A stretch of DNA of 64,000 bases from Aspidapion aeneum (taxonomy: Eukaryota; Arthropoda; Insecta; Coleoptera; Brentidae), in the NCBI GenBank assembly GCA_963576565.1, contig OY755042.1, positions 3,400,112 to 3,464,111 on the forward strand, given 5' to 3'. A model generated the notes under the pieces. It was not told where the DNA came from, ran no database searches, and worked only from the letters and a program-made list of their open reading frames with translations. This document shows, in pieces, positions 11,901 through 22,455 of this stretch. The position numbers and the translations under genes were made by a program. Within the stretch, counting starts at the first letter, position 1, and every line of letters starts with the position of its first letter.

Positions 11901-12213
11901 TATTAGGTGTCCATTAGATCTTGGACCCCCGTGAGGTTAGGCTTTCAAGCTACCCACGGAAAAATATAAGGGAAACAAAAAACTCCTTTTTGCCCGATTA
12001 GCCATGAAACTTGTTTGGACTATAGTTTGTTTTCTTTTATTTGCATTCGATCTTTTCATTGATCGATATTGTATAGCAGTTTTTCGCCTGCGTTTGTTTA
12101 TTGTTTCTCTCGTATCTCGGTAGATGGCGCTTCTTCCGATAGTTTTCTCACTATTTACATTTTGTTAGAGACAAAACCGTCTAATTAACTTCGCAAGATT
12201 TGTCACATTGACC

Positions 12214-12255
12214 AGCAGTGTTCTGAGGAGTCCCATAAGGACGACTGTCAACACT
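12214..12255 (+). pseudogene. Broken hammerhead ribozyme, copy 7
   Basis: AGTGTT, CTGAGGA and stem II (GTCC-CATAA-GGAC) are present, but a 9-bp deletion fuses GAC-G directly to ACTGTC. This removes the GAAA box and most of stem III. It cannot fold a hammerhead core. Confidence 0.8.
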
Positions 12256-12405
12256 TATTAGGTGTCCATTAGATCTTGGACCCCCGTGAGGTTAAGCTTT
12301 CAGGCTACCCACGGAAAAATATGAGAAAAACAAAAACTCCTTTTTGCCCGATTAGCCACGAAACTTGTTTGATTTTTAAATTCACGGGTACGAAATTCCA
12401 CGTTT

Positions 12406-13012
12406 ATTTTGAAATATTCTCGCAAAATGTACAATCGTAAATTTGAGGTAGGGATAATTACCGTGGAAGTAACGGAGTAATTACCGCCCTAGAAAAAAAA
12501 ATATGCACTTTTAGTTAATAACTAGTTAATAACGCGGGGACAATTCGCCGCCGACGAAGTTTAAAATTGCAATTTTGTTTATTTCGTGTAGCAAATATAT
12601 TTTCCAAAAAATACAATATTTTTTTAGTTTTTTTATAAATTTTTTTTGGAAAAACTACTTTTTGAAATAGGATTTTTAAAAATAAAGTTTTTTGTTTTTT
12701 TTTAATAAATATTCTAACTAGTGCGGAAAGTGCATAGCGGAGTTCGGCCAGCAATCAAGTGCGGAAAATAAACTTTTAAAACTGAAATACATAGGGACAA
12801 GTGAGAGTTACCGCACGCTCGTAGAAAATAGATATTTTGCTAACAAGTGCAGAAAACCGATTTTTCCGCACAAAGATGCCGCTTTTAAGAAAAAAAATTC
12901 CGAACAAGTGCGCTAAAGTAGAATTTTTTGAACTAAAAATAGTGTGGAAAATCATATTTTCCACACGCTCGTAGAAACATTACTTCTTCGCACTTTTTCC
13001 GCAAAAAATCTA
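12406..13012. other. AT-rich spacer with GTGCGGAAA-type repeats
   Basis: Motifs such as AGTGCGGAAA and CGCACGCTCGTAGAAA (about 12811 and 12962) occur in repeated and inverted form, as do TTCCGCA boxes. This suggests relics of a MITE whose borders I cannot fix. GCGGGGACAATTCGCC at 12535 relates to the element at 5318-6008. No gene. Confidence 0.4.
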
Positions 13013-13350
13013 AGAATCGTTACCTGGAAGAACAACGCGTGGCTGCTCTACCAGGACAATGCACACACAATCCCCGTCGTTAAGCACCCACCATATTAGC
13101 TAGACTTGGCCCCTTGCGACTTCTACCTGTTTCCGAAAGTGAAGAAATCGTTAAAAGGAACCCGTTTTAAAATATTCGAATCTATCAAGGAAAAAACCAC
13201 AAGACTTCTTAACAGCCTCTCTTCTGATAATTTCCAAAATTGCTTCCAACATTGGAAAAAAACGCATACAACACTGCGTCAATAGAGAAGGGGACTGTAT
13301 TGATGGGGAACATCATTGAGTTGTATTAGTATTTAAACAAAGTAGATTTT
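13013..13350 (+). pseudogene. mariner transposase C-terminal fragment
   Basis: The translation runs from a WLLYQDNAHTIP-like stretch (normally DNARPH), through LAPCDFYLFPKVKKSLKGTRF, to SSDNFQNCFQHWKKRIQHCV. It ends in the short GDCIDG tail and FFTP motif usual for mariner. LAPCDFYLFP holds the third catalytic Asp (D34D type), and DN the second. An in-frame TAG follows VVKHPPY, and the N-terminal two thirds are missing. Best regarded as a dead mariner of the D,D34D class. Confidence 0.75.
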
Positions 13351-14009
13351 TTACACCAGTCTTATAATTTTATTGGCACACTTCGTATGTTTCTAAAAAA
13401 AAAAATTATGATCACAAAAATGTCCGAAAACGAAATTCAAAACCAGGAGCTCCGACAAAAAAAATTGATTAATTTCCGATTTCTTTAAAGTTCAATAAAC
13501 TCAACTCAACGCTAATTAAAAAGCAGTAAATTGATGATGAGACAATAATTTTTTTAAAGTAATTTAACTCATCTTTTTGTCAAGTGAAATAGGAAAGCGT
13601 CAAGGCATTACATTGTGTTGCGTTCTGAATAATCGGCAGGATTACAAAGAATGTCAGGAAGTACAATTGCAAGTTGTACCTTTAAATAATGGAAGCTTTG
13701 TTTTATCGTTACAAGCTTCTTATTACCTGTCAGGTGTTGCATATTGTTCTGTATTTAATCGAGCAACTTTTAGTATTTCCCAATAGCCATACTAGTAAGG
13801 TATCTTTTTTTGGAGGAAAAAATCATTATTGATATCAAGAAATCCTTGTTATAATTAAATAATTTAACAATATAAGTTGACATTGGTATATATGAACTCA
13901 CTTTTTAAATGTCGTCTTTTTTTTTACAACATTTATAAATTGCAAAGAAATAGCGCGTTGTTGCAAATAAGTACCAGTTTGGTCAAAGTTTACCCAATTA
14001 AAATATAAG
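13351..14009. other. Spacer, no gene supported
   Basis: A 69-codon ORF at 13577-13786 (start of the frame near a weak ATG, several Cys residues) has no recognisable domain. The remainder is AT-rich and non-repetitive. Confidence 0.4.
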
Positions 14010-14328
14010 AAACGTGGAATTTCGTACCCGTGAATTTAAAAATCAAACAAGTTTCGTGGCTAATCGGGCAAAAAGGAGTTTTTATTTCCCTCATATTTTT
14101 CCGTGGGTGGGTCCAAGATCTAATGGACACCTAATAAGTGTTGACAGTTAACTGTTTCGTCCTTATGGGACTCCCCAGAACACTGCTGGTCAATGTGACA
14201 AATCTTGCGAAGTTAATTAGACGGTTTTGTCTCTAATCAAATGTAAATAGTGAGAAAACTATCGCCAGAAGCGCCATCTACCGAGATACGAGAGAAACAA
14301 AAACAAAAGCAGGCGAAACACTGCTATG
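14010..14328. repeat. Detached partial copy of the hammerhead repeat unit
   Basis: Begins AAACGTGGAATTTCGTACCC like the 12405 end of the main array (inverted) and follows the forward unit up to ACACTGCTAT. A gap occurs near 14110 where the CTTGAAAGCTTAACC stretch is missing. It belongs to the diverged subtype of 9151-9660. It is a solo, 3'-truncated unit 1.6 kb from the array. Confidence 0.85.
14137..14184 (-). pseudogene. Hammerhead ribozyme, copy 8 (core mutated)
   Basis: Stems I, II and III and the GAAA and GTC elements are kept, but the conserved box reads CTGGGGA. This changes the invariant A6 to G, so it is predicted inactive. Confidence 0.75.
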
Positions 14329-14351
14329 ATTTATTATTAGGGAAATTATAA

Positions 14352-14921
14352 TGTACCCTTCAAAGATGCTCGTTTTTTCTTGTTTCGCGAACATGTATTA
14401 ATTATTTTCTTAAATTAGTAAAAAATCTGCATTCTTGCCACGCACAACAGGATACGAATCAGTAAAATCGGTTCAGGGGTTTTAGGCAAAAATATTTTTG
14501 TTTTGCTTTGCTAATCATGTCTGCATTTATTTCCTTATAAATTCATTACATTCATTACTACTGAACCGATTTTGATCAAATAAAAAACATCCTGGTAAGA
14601 ATTGATTGCTTTTTAAAGATCATGATCAAAATTTATCGTCATTTCAAAAAATTAAGATGGCTGACAGAATTATACTTGATTCTTGAAAATTGCGTATTTA
14701 TTCTTATTTTCTGAAAATGTTTTAGTTTTTATTTTAATTTATAGAAAAGCACTACTTTTTCCCCGCACAACAAGGTACAAATTAGTAAGAAGAACCACCG
14801 AATCTTGCTGATTCAAACCTTGTCGTGCGTGTCCAAAATGTAGCTTTTTTACTGATATAAAAAAAAATTAAAACGTGTTCGCAACACACACAAGAACAAA
14901 CGAGCATTTTTGAAGGGTACA
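14352..14921. mobile_element. TIR MITE, about 570 bp
   Basis: TGTACCCTTCAAAGATGCTC at 14352 pairs with GAGCATTTTTGAAGGGTACA at 14902-14921. The inverted repeat extends about 60 bp through TCTTGT..GCGAACA. The interior is AT-rich. ORFs in it show no transposase motifs. Confidence 0.65.
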
Positions 14922-15907
14922 ATTTAACTTCGTCCGCCATCTTGGATTTTAAGACGGCGGACAAAAAAATATATTTAGTCGAATCTCTGATTCATTCTCT
15001 CCCAAGTGCAGTTGGTCCCATTAAAATCGATGGTATAGTTCAAAAGTTATAATGAAAAAAAAATTGTCTGGTTTTTTTGGCCCACCTGGTAGTTTACTTT
15101 TTTTTAGTTTAAGTTATTTGTTATCTAATTTTCAGAATTTTCTCCGAAAGGTTTTCCTTAAGTAGAACAATATAATCAAGACAACTGAACCACAATTTGG
15201 TTTGGTTTTGTTTTTGAAAAATAAATGTTTTAAACGCTTCTTTCAAAAATAGACATCAAGTTTTAAATAGGCTGTCGTTAAGTCAAGCAGGCATGTAGAT
15301 AGCTTTTCTTTCTGGGGTAGGGGGGCGGTACTCCCATCTAGAAGGTGCTGTTATTCAGTAACGACTCATGATGTTTAGAGTAGTCAGAAACATGCCTAGG
15401 AAACTCAATGCAATTTGACAGGTCGTTAGGTTCAAGTTCTCACTAAGCTCAAAAGAGGCGCTGCGGTCGCGCGTTTGTTCCTTATTCTATTTTTTTTTTT
15501 TTGAGAATTATCTGTGGTTTGGATTTTCCGTCCCCCTTTTTACAGGTAGAAAAACCTCTTTCACCGCATTTTATTTCGGGTTCATTTTAAATCTATCTTT
15601 TTGGCTTATGTAGGCAATCTTTGCTGCTGTGACGCATTAAAATTAAATTTTGTTAAATTTGTAACTTCCAATTTTAAATATAAAAGAATAAGAATTTCTA
15701 GTTGCTTTTCTGGGTGAAGTGTCTAAAGTTCAGACGAGTAAAAAAGGCATAGTTTTCCGAGACATTTTAAGGTAAGTTTTCTGATTTTCTCATTTGAGGT
15801 TACATTGGCATTTGATAAAATTTGTATTGGTACTGTCTTTTTAACTTCTTATCGCTTACTTTACGGAACTCTGAATACAGGTTTCCAATGCCTGGTAGGT
15901 GCCTTAT
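14922..15907. other. Spacer, no gene
   Basis: A GGGGGGCGGTACT patch at about 15323 has an inverted partner near 16640 (CAGTGCCGCCCCCCC). With GTCAAGCAGGCATGTA on one side and TTTACGTGCCTAAAGTC on the other, this may be an old TIR element of about 1.4 kb, but the match is too weak to call. Confidence 0.35.
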
Positions 15908-16027
15908 TTGCCCATCAATTAAGCACAAATTTAGTGTTAATTGTATGTCTATCCCTTTCGTTTGATATTAAGTAAAAGGGAGACACATACAAAATTAACA
16001 CTAAATTTGTGCTTAATTGATGGGTAA
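15908..16027. mobile_element. Hairpin MITE, 120 bp
   Basis: TTGCCCATCAATTAAGCACA at 15908 is mirrored by TGTGCTTAATTGATGGGTAA ending at 16027. The arms run about 50 bp each, through AAATTTAGTGTTAATT, with a short centre. Non-coding. Confidence 0.75.
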
Positions 16028-18411
16028 ACGAGGAATTACCCAGCAGCTTAATGTACTTTGAATAAATTTATTCCTTAATTTTAAATCTTTATCTTATCAT
16101 AATCTAGTACCTATGATTAATGTGGTTATAAGTTGATTTTTTATTGTTTTCAGCTTTTGGATAATATGTGCGACCACTGATAAGCTATGTATATACTGCT
16201 TTGAAACATACCCTACACAACTTACAACCAAGGCGAGGAGGTACTTTTAAATCATGTCAGATTTTCGTCAAGCTGTTAAAAAGTAGACATTTAAGAATGA
16301 TTCTCTTCACGAACAACTGTTTAATTATTTATTCACTCATCACTCACCAGAAATGTTAAAAGCAAATTTAAATATACTAGATAGTGTTTGGATTTTCATT
16401 ATATTTTATTTTACCAATCAATTAGACTATGTATTGTTTCATCAATAGTTAGTCGTTAATTTGTAGCTTTTTTATAATAATTAAAACTCATTTAAAAAAT
16501 GATTTATTTATTGCACTTTATATATCATTTTCAATCTGTTTATATCTTATAAAGTCTTTATAAAATATTGACTGATTAATAATTTCAAAAAAAACTTTAA
16601 AATTGAAGAAAATTTATTAAAAAAGGTACTGTCCCTCAGTGCCGCCCCCCCTTATTTACGTGCCTAAAGTCAAGTCAACTTTATTTGGGTGCAAATAATA
16701 TTTTTGAGAAAATAAGTTTTCCAGATTTAGGATAGTTATTTTTTTAAATCAGCTGTTATTTACAGGATTAACGCTTGTATTTTTTTGTTAACCTTGCACT
16801 GAGGTGTTGACGTAATATTTTTTTATTTTTTATTAATATTTCTATTAAAACTTGACCCGAATTTATCTGGTGTAGTTGTTATTTTCCGCAAACAAAGTTC
16901 GCCTTCGATTCGGTATGCCACTGGTTTGCATCCCACACTATTCTTAAATAATATTTGTTTTTTTTCTTTCAAATCGCTAGGTTACTTACGAGCTGAGACA
17001 AATTCAAAAACCCACGTGAAACTAGCATTTAAAAATTGTTTTATTTTTAAATCGATTTCATACTCGATTTTTGTGTCTATATTTGATTGAACTTCCGTCG
17101 ATTGTGTTTTGTTTATTATTATTAAATATCCGATCTGTGCGCTAAATGACACAGTAAACATTGAAAAACAAAAATAGCAAAAAAAAATAAAAATTTACTT
17201 ACTCCAATTTATTAGAAGTTTTTATTTTATTTTATTGTAGTACAAAAGTACCAAAAGTTGGTGATTTTGTTCGTGTACCTGCTAAGGCGCATTTAAAACG
17301 TTAAATAAGCCAAACTAAAAATTATCCCCCCCAAACTGCTTGAAAATTATTGGCCTCTTTACCTTCCTAGCCCGCGCAGCAATGGCTAGAGAAGGTATTA
17401 TTTTCGACAAATATTTTTTTTGAGATAACGCCAAAAATGTTTTATTTGGGTGTATTTTGACCTATCCTAGCAATATCGTCATGATGTCTGTCTGTAACAC
17501 GATAGCTCCTAAACCGCTAAACCGATTTTCATAAAACTTTTAGGTAAAATAGTGTTCGACACTCTAACGAGCTGATTAGACTTTGGACAAGATCCATTAA
17601 TGCTAATGACAGTTTTCTGACAATTAAAAATTTTTTAAAATGCTAACTTTTAGAACGCAAACCATGGGTGCAGGGGCGTCACGGGGGTGCGGGCGGCATC
17701 GAGGCTAGTTTTTGCACAGATTTTGTCCTAGGCACTGCCGCAGGAAGGTTCAGATTCTATGTACTGTAAAATTCTATTGGGACATGTCGTCCTCTCTTTC
17801 TATATTTCGTAATTAGAATGCGACACAACATCTACGGAGCAAATAAAAGTGAATAATTAGATTCGAACTAACTATATAGCGCATCCGCCAGCATGCACCG
17901 CAGGTGGTATGAACACGAATACAAACACATACATACCGGGTATTAATTTGTAGGTAATATTCCAGTCTTTAGTGAATTCCGTTTGGGGTAATTATTAATT
18001 AAATTAAAGAATGATCAAATTTTAGTATTTTTTAAAGTAAAATTTGGGAGTGCACGTGCACATGTGCACTTATGGAGAAACCGCCACTGCTAGGAAGGTA
18101 TCAGATCCGTCATGGATCCATTTATTTTCCTCGTTTTCTACAAATATTTTTGGCGTCGCGAAATTTTAAGTAACTACCTAATTCTTAGGTAAAAAATGTT
18201 AAGCCATCTTACACCCCCTACTGTAATAGTATTTTTCGCATTTTCTAGGAATCAAGCCTGGGGCTCAAGCCCCCTTAAAATGACCCTGCTAGGTGCACCT
18301 CTAGATAAGGTACGTTGGCGTAATTCCTTTTCTGAAGTTTTACAACATTTAAAACTTTTGATCCTTAGCAAGTTGTAAGCACTGTATTATGAGTCATACC
18401 GTTTACACCAT
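16028..18411. other. AT-rich spacer with repeat fragments
   Basis: 17440-17570 carries TTTTATTTGGGTGTA, TCTGTCTGTAACACGATAGC and an AACCGATTTTCATAAAA tail. The inverted counterpart is at 45520-45640. The motif marks a common arthropod interspersed repeat. ORFs at 16168-16359 and 18196-18378 are unsupported. Confidence 0.4.
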
Positions 18412-19429
18412 AGTCGTTTTCAATTGAATAACTAGTAATTACCTCTGGTTATCCCTTGTTTGACATTTAAAATCAGCTGTTTAGGCTCTTAGTCTATGAA
18501 CACAGAAACACCGCTTGACTACCTTTTTTGAAGTGTAAACTTCTTTAGGCGCGTTTAGCAGTTTTTGTGGGTAGTGAATTGAACTGAGCCGTCAGGCTCG
18601 GCTATGTAACGCTCATTCGGGTGAAATCGGCACGAGTCGACTAACTGTGAGAAACATTCAGCGAGCGATATGATGATGCAGATGAAGGCCAGTACACAGA
18701 GGAGTTCGGTTCGGTCCGCTTTGCAGAATATGTTATGGGCCAGTATTATTAATTTCGTCTTGTTGAAGTTTACACTTCTGCCGTGTGGTCTTCAGCACAC
18801 ACAATAATTTTTTTATAACCGGTTATTGTTTGTTGTGGGTTTTTGCGATTTTTCAAAGAAGTTTAGTTGGTTTTAGTGCGCTTTTTGTAAGATAAATAAT
18901 AATCTTCTTGCTATTATTGAATTTGAGTTCTTCTTGACCGACACTAAAATACTGGCGTATTTGATTCGAAATGGGCATAATTTGGAAAAAAAACTTATAA
19001 TATAATATAAGTATAATAAACAGTGGTTAGAGAAGTACAATGATACTGTTTTTTTATGATATTTCGTGTATCAAAGTCTACATTAGAAAAATTAGAAGAA
19101 GCCAAGGGTTGATGAAACCAAAATTTTGGCAAGACAATATATAGGAGGCCATCACTTTGTACAATTTTCCCTCATAATTAAGGCATACACGATAAGTGTC
19201 ACTCATTGCAAAAATTCACGCAACATTTTTCCAAGAAAGAAACAAAACAAATGATTGTGAGGTTAAAAAACCCAATTAGCTTCCAAAAGTGTGGTAATTA
19301 CCAGTGATAAACGATGACGTACAAAGGGCTCATCCCTGACGTCACTCTTCAAGAAGTGATATTTACCAAGGCCGCTTAAACTCCAGTGGTAAATACTAGT
19401 AATTACTAGTTATTCGCTTGAAAACGACT
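18412..19429. mobile_element. TIR element, 1018 bp, with candidate 3-bp duplication CAT
   Basis: AGTCGTTTTCAATTGAATAA at 18412 pairs with TTATTCGCTTGAAAACGACT ending at 19429. The repeat continues inward through CTAGTAATTAC. CAT flanks both ends (18409-18411 and 19430-19432). No transposase fragment is visible inside, so it is non-autonomous. Three-base duplications occur in PIF/Harbinger elements, but the TIR gives no certain family. Confidence 0.65.
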
Positions 19430-19466
19430 CATGTATGATATACACAGCGCCCTCTATAACAAGCTA

Positions 19467-19880
19467 AAAACGAGCTATCAAGCTGATCAATGACCCCGCA
19501 CTTACCCGTAGCTTGGATAGTCTCGAACATCGAAGAACTGTGGGCGATCTATCTCTCTTCTACAGGTATTATCACGGAAAATGCTCTGGAGAGTTGGCAC
19601 GTATGATCCCCCCGGGAGTAGCACCTACTAGGCGAACACGTCAAACAGACGGTAACCATCAATTTATTGTCAAAATAAAGGCACCAAGCACCTCATTATA
19701 TCAGAATTCATATCTCTGGAGAACAGCATCGCTCTGGAATAAACTCCCTGCGACAGTTTTCCCTGCAGGTTACAACCTGAACCGTTTCAAAACCAACACA
19801 CACCAACATTTCCGCGCACTTGCCGCTTCTCGAGCGTGATAGGGATCTCCTTGCGAGTGCGCATACCCGTAAAAAAAAAA
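19467..19880 (+). pseudogene. 5'-truncated jockey-like LINE, 3' end with poly(A)
   Basis: The last ~120 residues of the reverse-transcriptase ORF are open. They start inside a K-RAIKLINDPAL motif and run through the SLEHRRTVGDLSLFYRYYHG block and SLWNKLPATVFPAGYNLNRF to the natural stop at 19838-19840. A 3' UTR of about 30 bp ends in ten A residues (19871-19880). It is about 95% identical in protein to the minus-strand copy at 49330. 5' truncation is the normal outcome of target-primed reverse transcription. No clear target duplication was found. Confidence 0.8.
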
Positions 19881-21119
19881 GCCTGATTCAACTTTGAAAT
19901 GTAACTGACAATAACAAAAAATAGACTGACAAGAAAACAATGGAAATGTCATGTCATCATTTTAAGTGTTCAAAGTAGGATCAGGCTTGTTACAGAGGGG
20001 GCTGTGGATATTCAAAATCGATGATATTTGGTAACCTCCCGCCCCTGGTAACTTAAGCCTACCTAAGCAAAATTCTTTTTTTTTAAACAAAATCAAAGTT
20101 GTTTGATTTAGAGAGATAAAAAAATGTTCCATGGAATGATTGGTAGCTTTGTAATCATTTTATTAAAAAAGAAATATACAATCATTATTTTGTAATCAAT
20201 TTTGCGTATTATCATAAGCAATTTGCAAAACAGAGTAAACATGAATACCATGGCCGTTGACTACGGTTAACTTTTAATATTATATTGTTTTTTTTTTCTT
20301 TACATCATTTTGAAGGTATAAATTACGCTATTATTAGCCTTAACTATTATTATTAATCAGTTTTATAAACAATTCTGATGTTATGGGTAATACAACGATA
20401 ACCTTCCGCTCATTACCACTGTTCGCATGAACAGGAAGATTAGTTTTTGCGATTTTTACAAAATACATTAACCGACTAGGTATAGATAAGTAGCAGTAGC
20501 AAAACTAGACAACAAACATTTTTTTTAAATTGATTTATTTAAAAAAAGTTAAATCTTCCCTTACGACATGATTTTCTAGTTCTTTTTGTTATCTGTGGTT
20601 AACAACAAGCGATTAATTGGGTGAACTTTTTTAGCGTAAATAATTACAAGCCGGCAGCGCCGCGCAGGGCAAGGTTTCAATTTCACCCGTTTTTCAGCGG
20701 TGGGGACACTTTTTGACTATCTTGAAATTTTTGTTACCCCTCGTAAACAAAATCGACATGTCCGAGCGTTTCTCAAAATTCGCACTCTAAATACTCAAAA
20801 AGGCCTCTGTTTCGATGTTCGTGAAACACCCTGTATGTATCCCGACTGGTTCACCTATCTAGGAACACCGGATGGAATACGCCCAATTTACTAGTGCCAT
20901 GCATTCTCGAGACAGCAGCGAACGAAAGCAAAAATCTTTGTATGTCTCTTTCTATTCCGTGCAGTCCAGAGACATGTCTAGCCTCTGGTGCAGTAACGGT
21001 ATTTTCTTGCGTAAAAGTTTGCAATCGACAGCGCGCAGGTGAGGTGCGTTTTGCTGTAATATAAAATGCGTTATTAAACACGCGATAGTGATTTTGCGTG
21101 GGTGGCAAAAGGAATGTGT
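19881..21119. other. Spacer with interspersed-repeat pieces
   Basis: 20740-20840 shares CAAAATCGACATGTCCGAGC and an ACACCCTGTA end with 7795-7820. Otherwise no feature; ORFs at 20700-20894 and 20851-21108 overlap on opposite strands. Confidence 0.4.
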
Positions 21120-21530
21120 GATATCAAGCACTTTAGTGAAAAGTTAAAGACACAAAGTAAGTGCTACTTATTTAAATAACCACATAGAATTTTTTATGCT
21201 AGGCAAGACTGATATTAGGTGCCAATTGAATAGTGCCTATAGGCAAAACATTACCGAACAAAATGAAAATTTGGTAAAAAATAGACATATACTTAGTAGG
21301 TTTATAGATTGTTTAAAATTCTGTGGGATTTTTGAGGTTGCTCTACAGGGCCATGATTAGTCTGAAACTGGTGTTAATCCGAGCACTTTGCGCATGTAAA
21401 AGAAGGGCGAATAGACTTTATCTATAAACAAATAAACTAAAAACTACACCAAGTAGCTGCTTCTTTGTAAAATGCTAAAATAAAAATGTTTAAGTAAGTT
21501 TTTTATCTCCTTTTCCATGCAATATAAATT
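21120..21530 (+). pseudogene. hAT (TTF-type) transposase fragment and 3' flank
   Basis: Across frame changes the plus strand encodes pieces corresponding to the IKHFSEKLK start, a KTDIRCQLNSAYRQNI block, and NRHILSRFIDCLKFCGIFE followed by VALQGHD. This is the segment after the TTF finger in this transposase family. 21360-21530 is non-coding (TCTGAAACTGGTGTTAATCC..) and is shared with 60988-61170. A stop and frameshifts make it inactive. 21531-21699 interrupts the family. Confidence 0.6.
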
Positions 21531-21699
21531 CATGGGCGCACGCAGGGGCCCCCTCCCCAGCCTTAGATTTTTTTTACATATTTTCGACATATTTCAGAAA
21601 AAAATACAAAAAATAGCTTAAAATTCGACATCATGAGGGTTCGGGCCCCTCCAAGAGGCCTCGGGCCCTCCCCAAGACATATTCCTGGGTGCGCCACTG
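21531..21699. mobile_element. hAT-type MITE, 169 bp
   Basis: The ends CATGGGCGCACGCAGGG and CCTGGGTGCGCCACTG are imperfect inverted repeats of the CAGTGGCGCACCCAGG type usual for hAT elements. Flanks show ATAAATT on both sides (21524-21530 and 21700-21706), close to the 8-bp duplication of hAT. The related uninterrupted sequence at 61151-61170 lacks this insert. Confidence 0.6.
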
Positions 21700-21972
21700 A
21701 TAAATTTCTGCCCCCCCCCCCCAATTTATAACGGCACCAGCCTCCGCTCTTAATAACTAGGATTATATGACACATTAATGTATTGTTTATACTATTGCCA
21801 ATAACACAAACATACGATATAGCAATATATAAACACATACCATTTTGCACGCAAACACATTGCCTTAAAAGCTCAATAATTAATTATTGATAAAACACTG
21901 TTTGTTTAATTACTTTATTGATAAAAAAATAAACGAAATTAAAACAAGCAAATAAACTAGTTCAAAACGTGG
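21700..21972. other. Continuation of the hAT-derived repeat, then spacer
   Basis: 21700-21735 carries a C homopolymer and AATTTATAACG like 61157-61185. The rest up to the BEL insertion is AT-rich. Confidence 0.4.
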
Positions 21973-22455
21973 TGTTCGTGCAACTTTAATTTTAAATTCA
22001 AATTTCGCGCCAAATTCCCGTATTCGGAAAACCCACACAATTTCAATTTGATTGGCACAAGCAAAACGCCAGCGCCATCTACGGAAAAATGAATCTGCGC
22101 AAAGAGGCGTAACCAAAAAGGAATTCGTCTGTCGTATTCTGTCGAGATCACCACGCAGCATGGTGATAAATTCTATTAACCAAAAAATCCAATAACATTC
22201 TTAGAAAATCAAACTAAACCATTACACAAACAAGTGATTCTAGTGTGGAGCGACTGCAACGACTGGGCCAGCGAGAGGAGCTCCTCTGGACGACGGAAAC
22301 AGCTGAAAAGGTGAGTGCCAATCCTCTATATTGTCTTTGTGTGGCTCGGAAAAATTGATATTTTTACATCGTCCTTTTAAGGATTTTTGCACCCAGATTT
22401 TATAAAACGGCCAGCGCATACAGTCCCGCAGCTCTCAACCCTCAAAACGTCAACA
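21973..22455 (+). repeat. 5' LTR of BEL/Pao element
   Basis: 483 bp, TGTTCGTGCAAC...CGTCAACA. A TATAAAA at 22401-22407 lies near the 3' end. A strong splice-donor match AAAAGGTGAGTGCC is at 22307-22320. I read no difference from the 3' LTR. Minus-strand ORFs inside both LTRs (65-83 codons) are by-products of the same sequence. Confidence 0.95.

Larger units (their letters stand above)
8949..12405. repeat. Array of ~512-bp hammerhead-ribozyme repeat units in both orientations
   Basis: One unit type is repeated head-to-tail and inverted. In the forward orientation, CAAACGTGAAATTTC recurs at 9768, 10280, 10792 and 11304, a spacing of exactly 512 bp each time. The last copy breaks at about 11428. 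Reverse-orientation units run 9151-9767, 11430-12017 and 12018-12405, with a partial forward unit at 8949-9150. Forward units are almost identical to each other. 10827-11412 and 11430-12017 form an inverted repeat of about 587 bp around an 18-bp centre. The 12018-12405 and 8949-9660 copies belong to a slightly diverged subtype. No protein is encoded. Every full unit contains a hammerhead ribozyme (listed separately). Confidence 0.9.

Noticed and set aside
8949..12405. CRISPR array or Helitron
   Set aside because: Units are 512 bp without spacers, in a eukaryotic context; no Rep/helicase and no TC...CTRR ends were seen.
13577..13786. 69-codon Cys-containing ORF as a small gene
   Set aside because: No recognisable motif, no promoter or splice evidence, surrounded by transposon debris.
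21910..22161. Minus-strand ORFs of 65-83 codons in both LTRs
   Set aside because: They are antisense to the LTR, occur only because the LTR is duplicated, diverge outside it, and have no domain.
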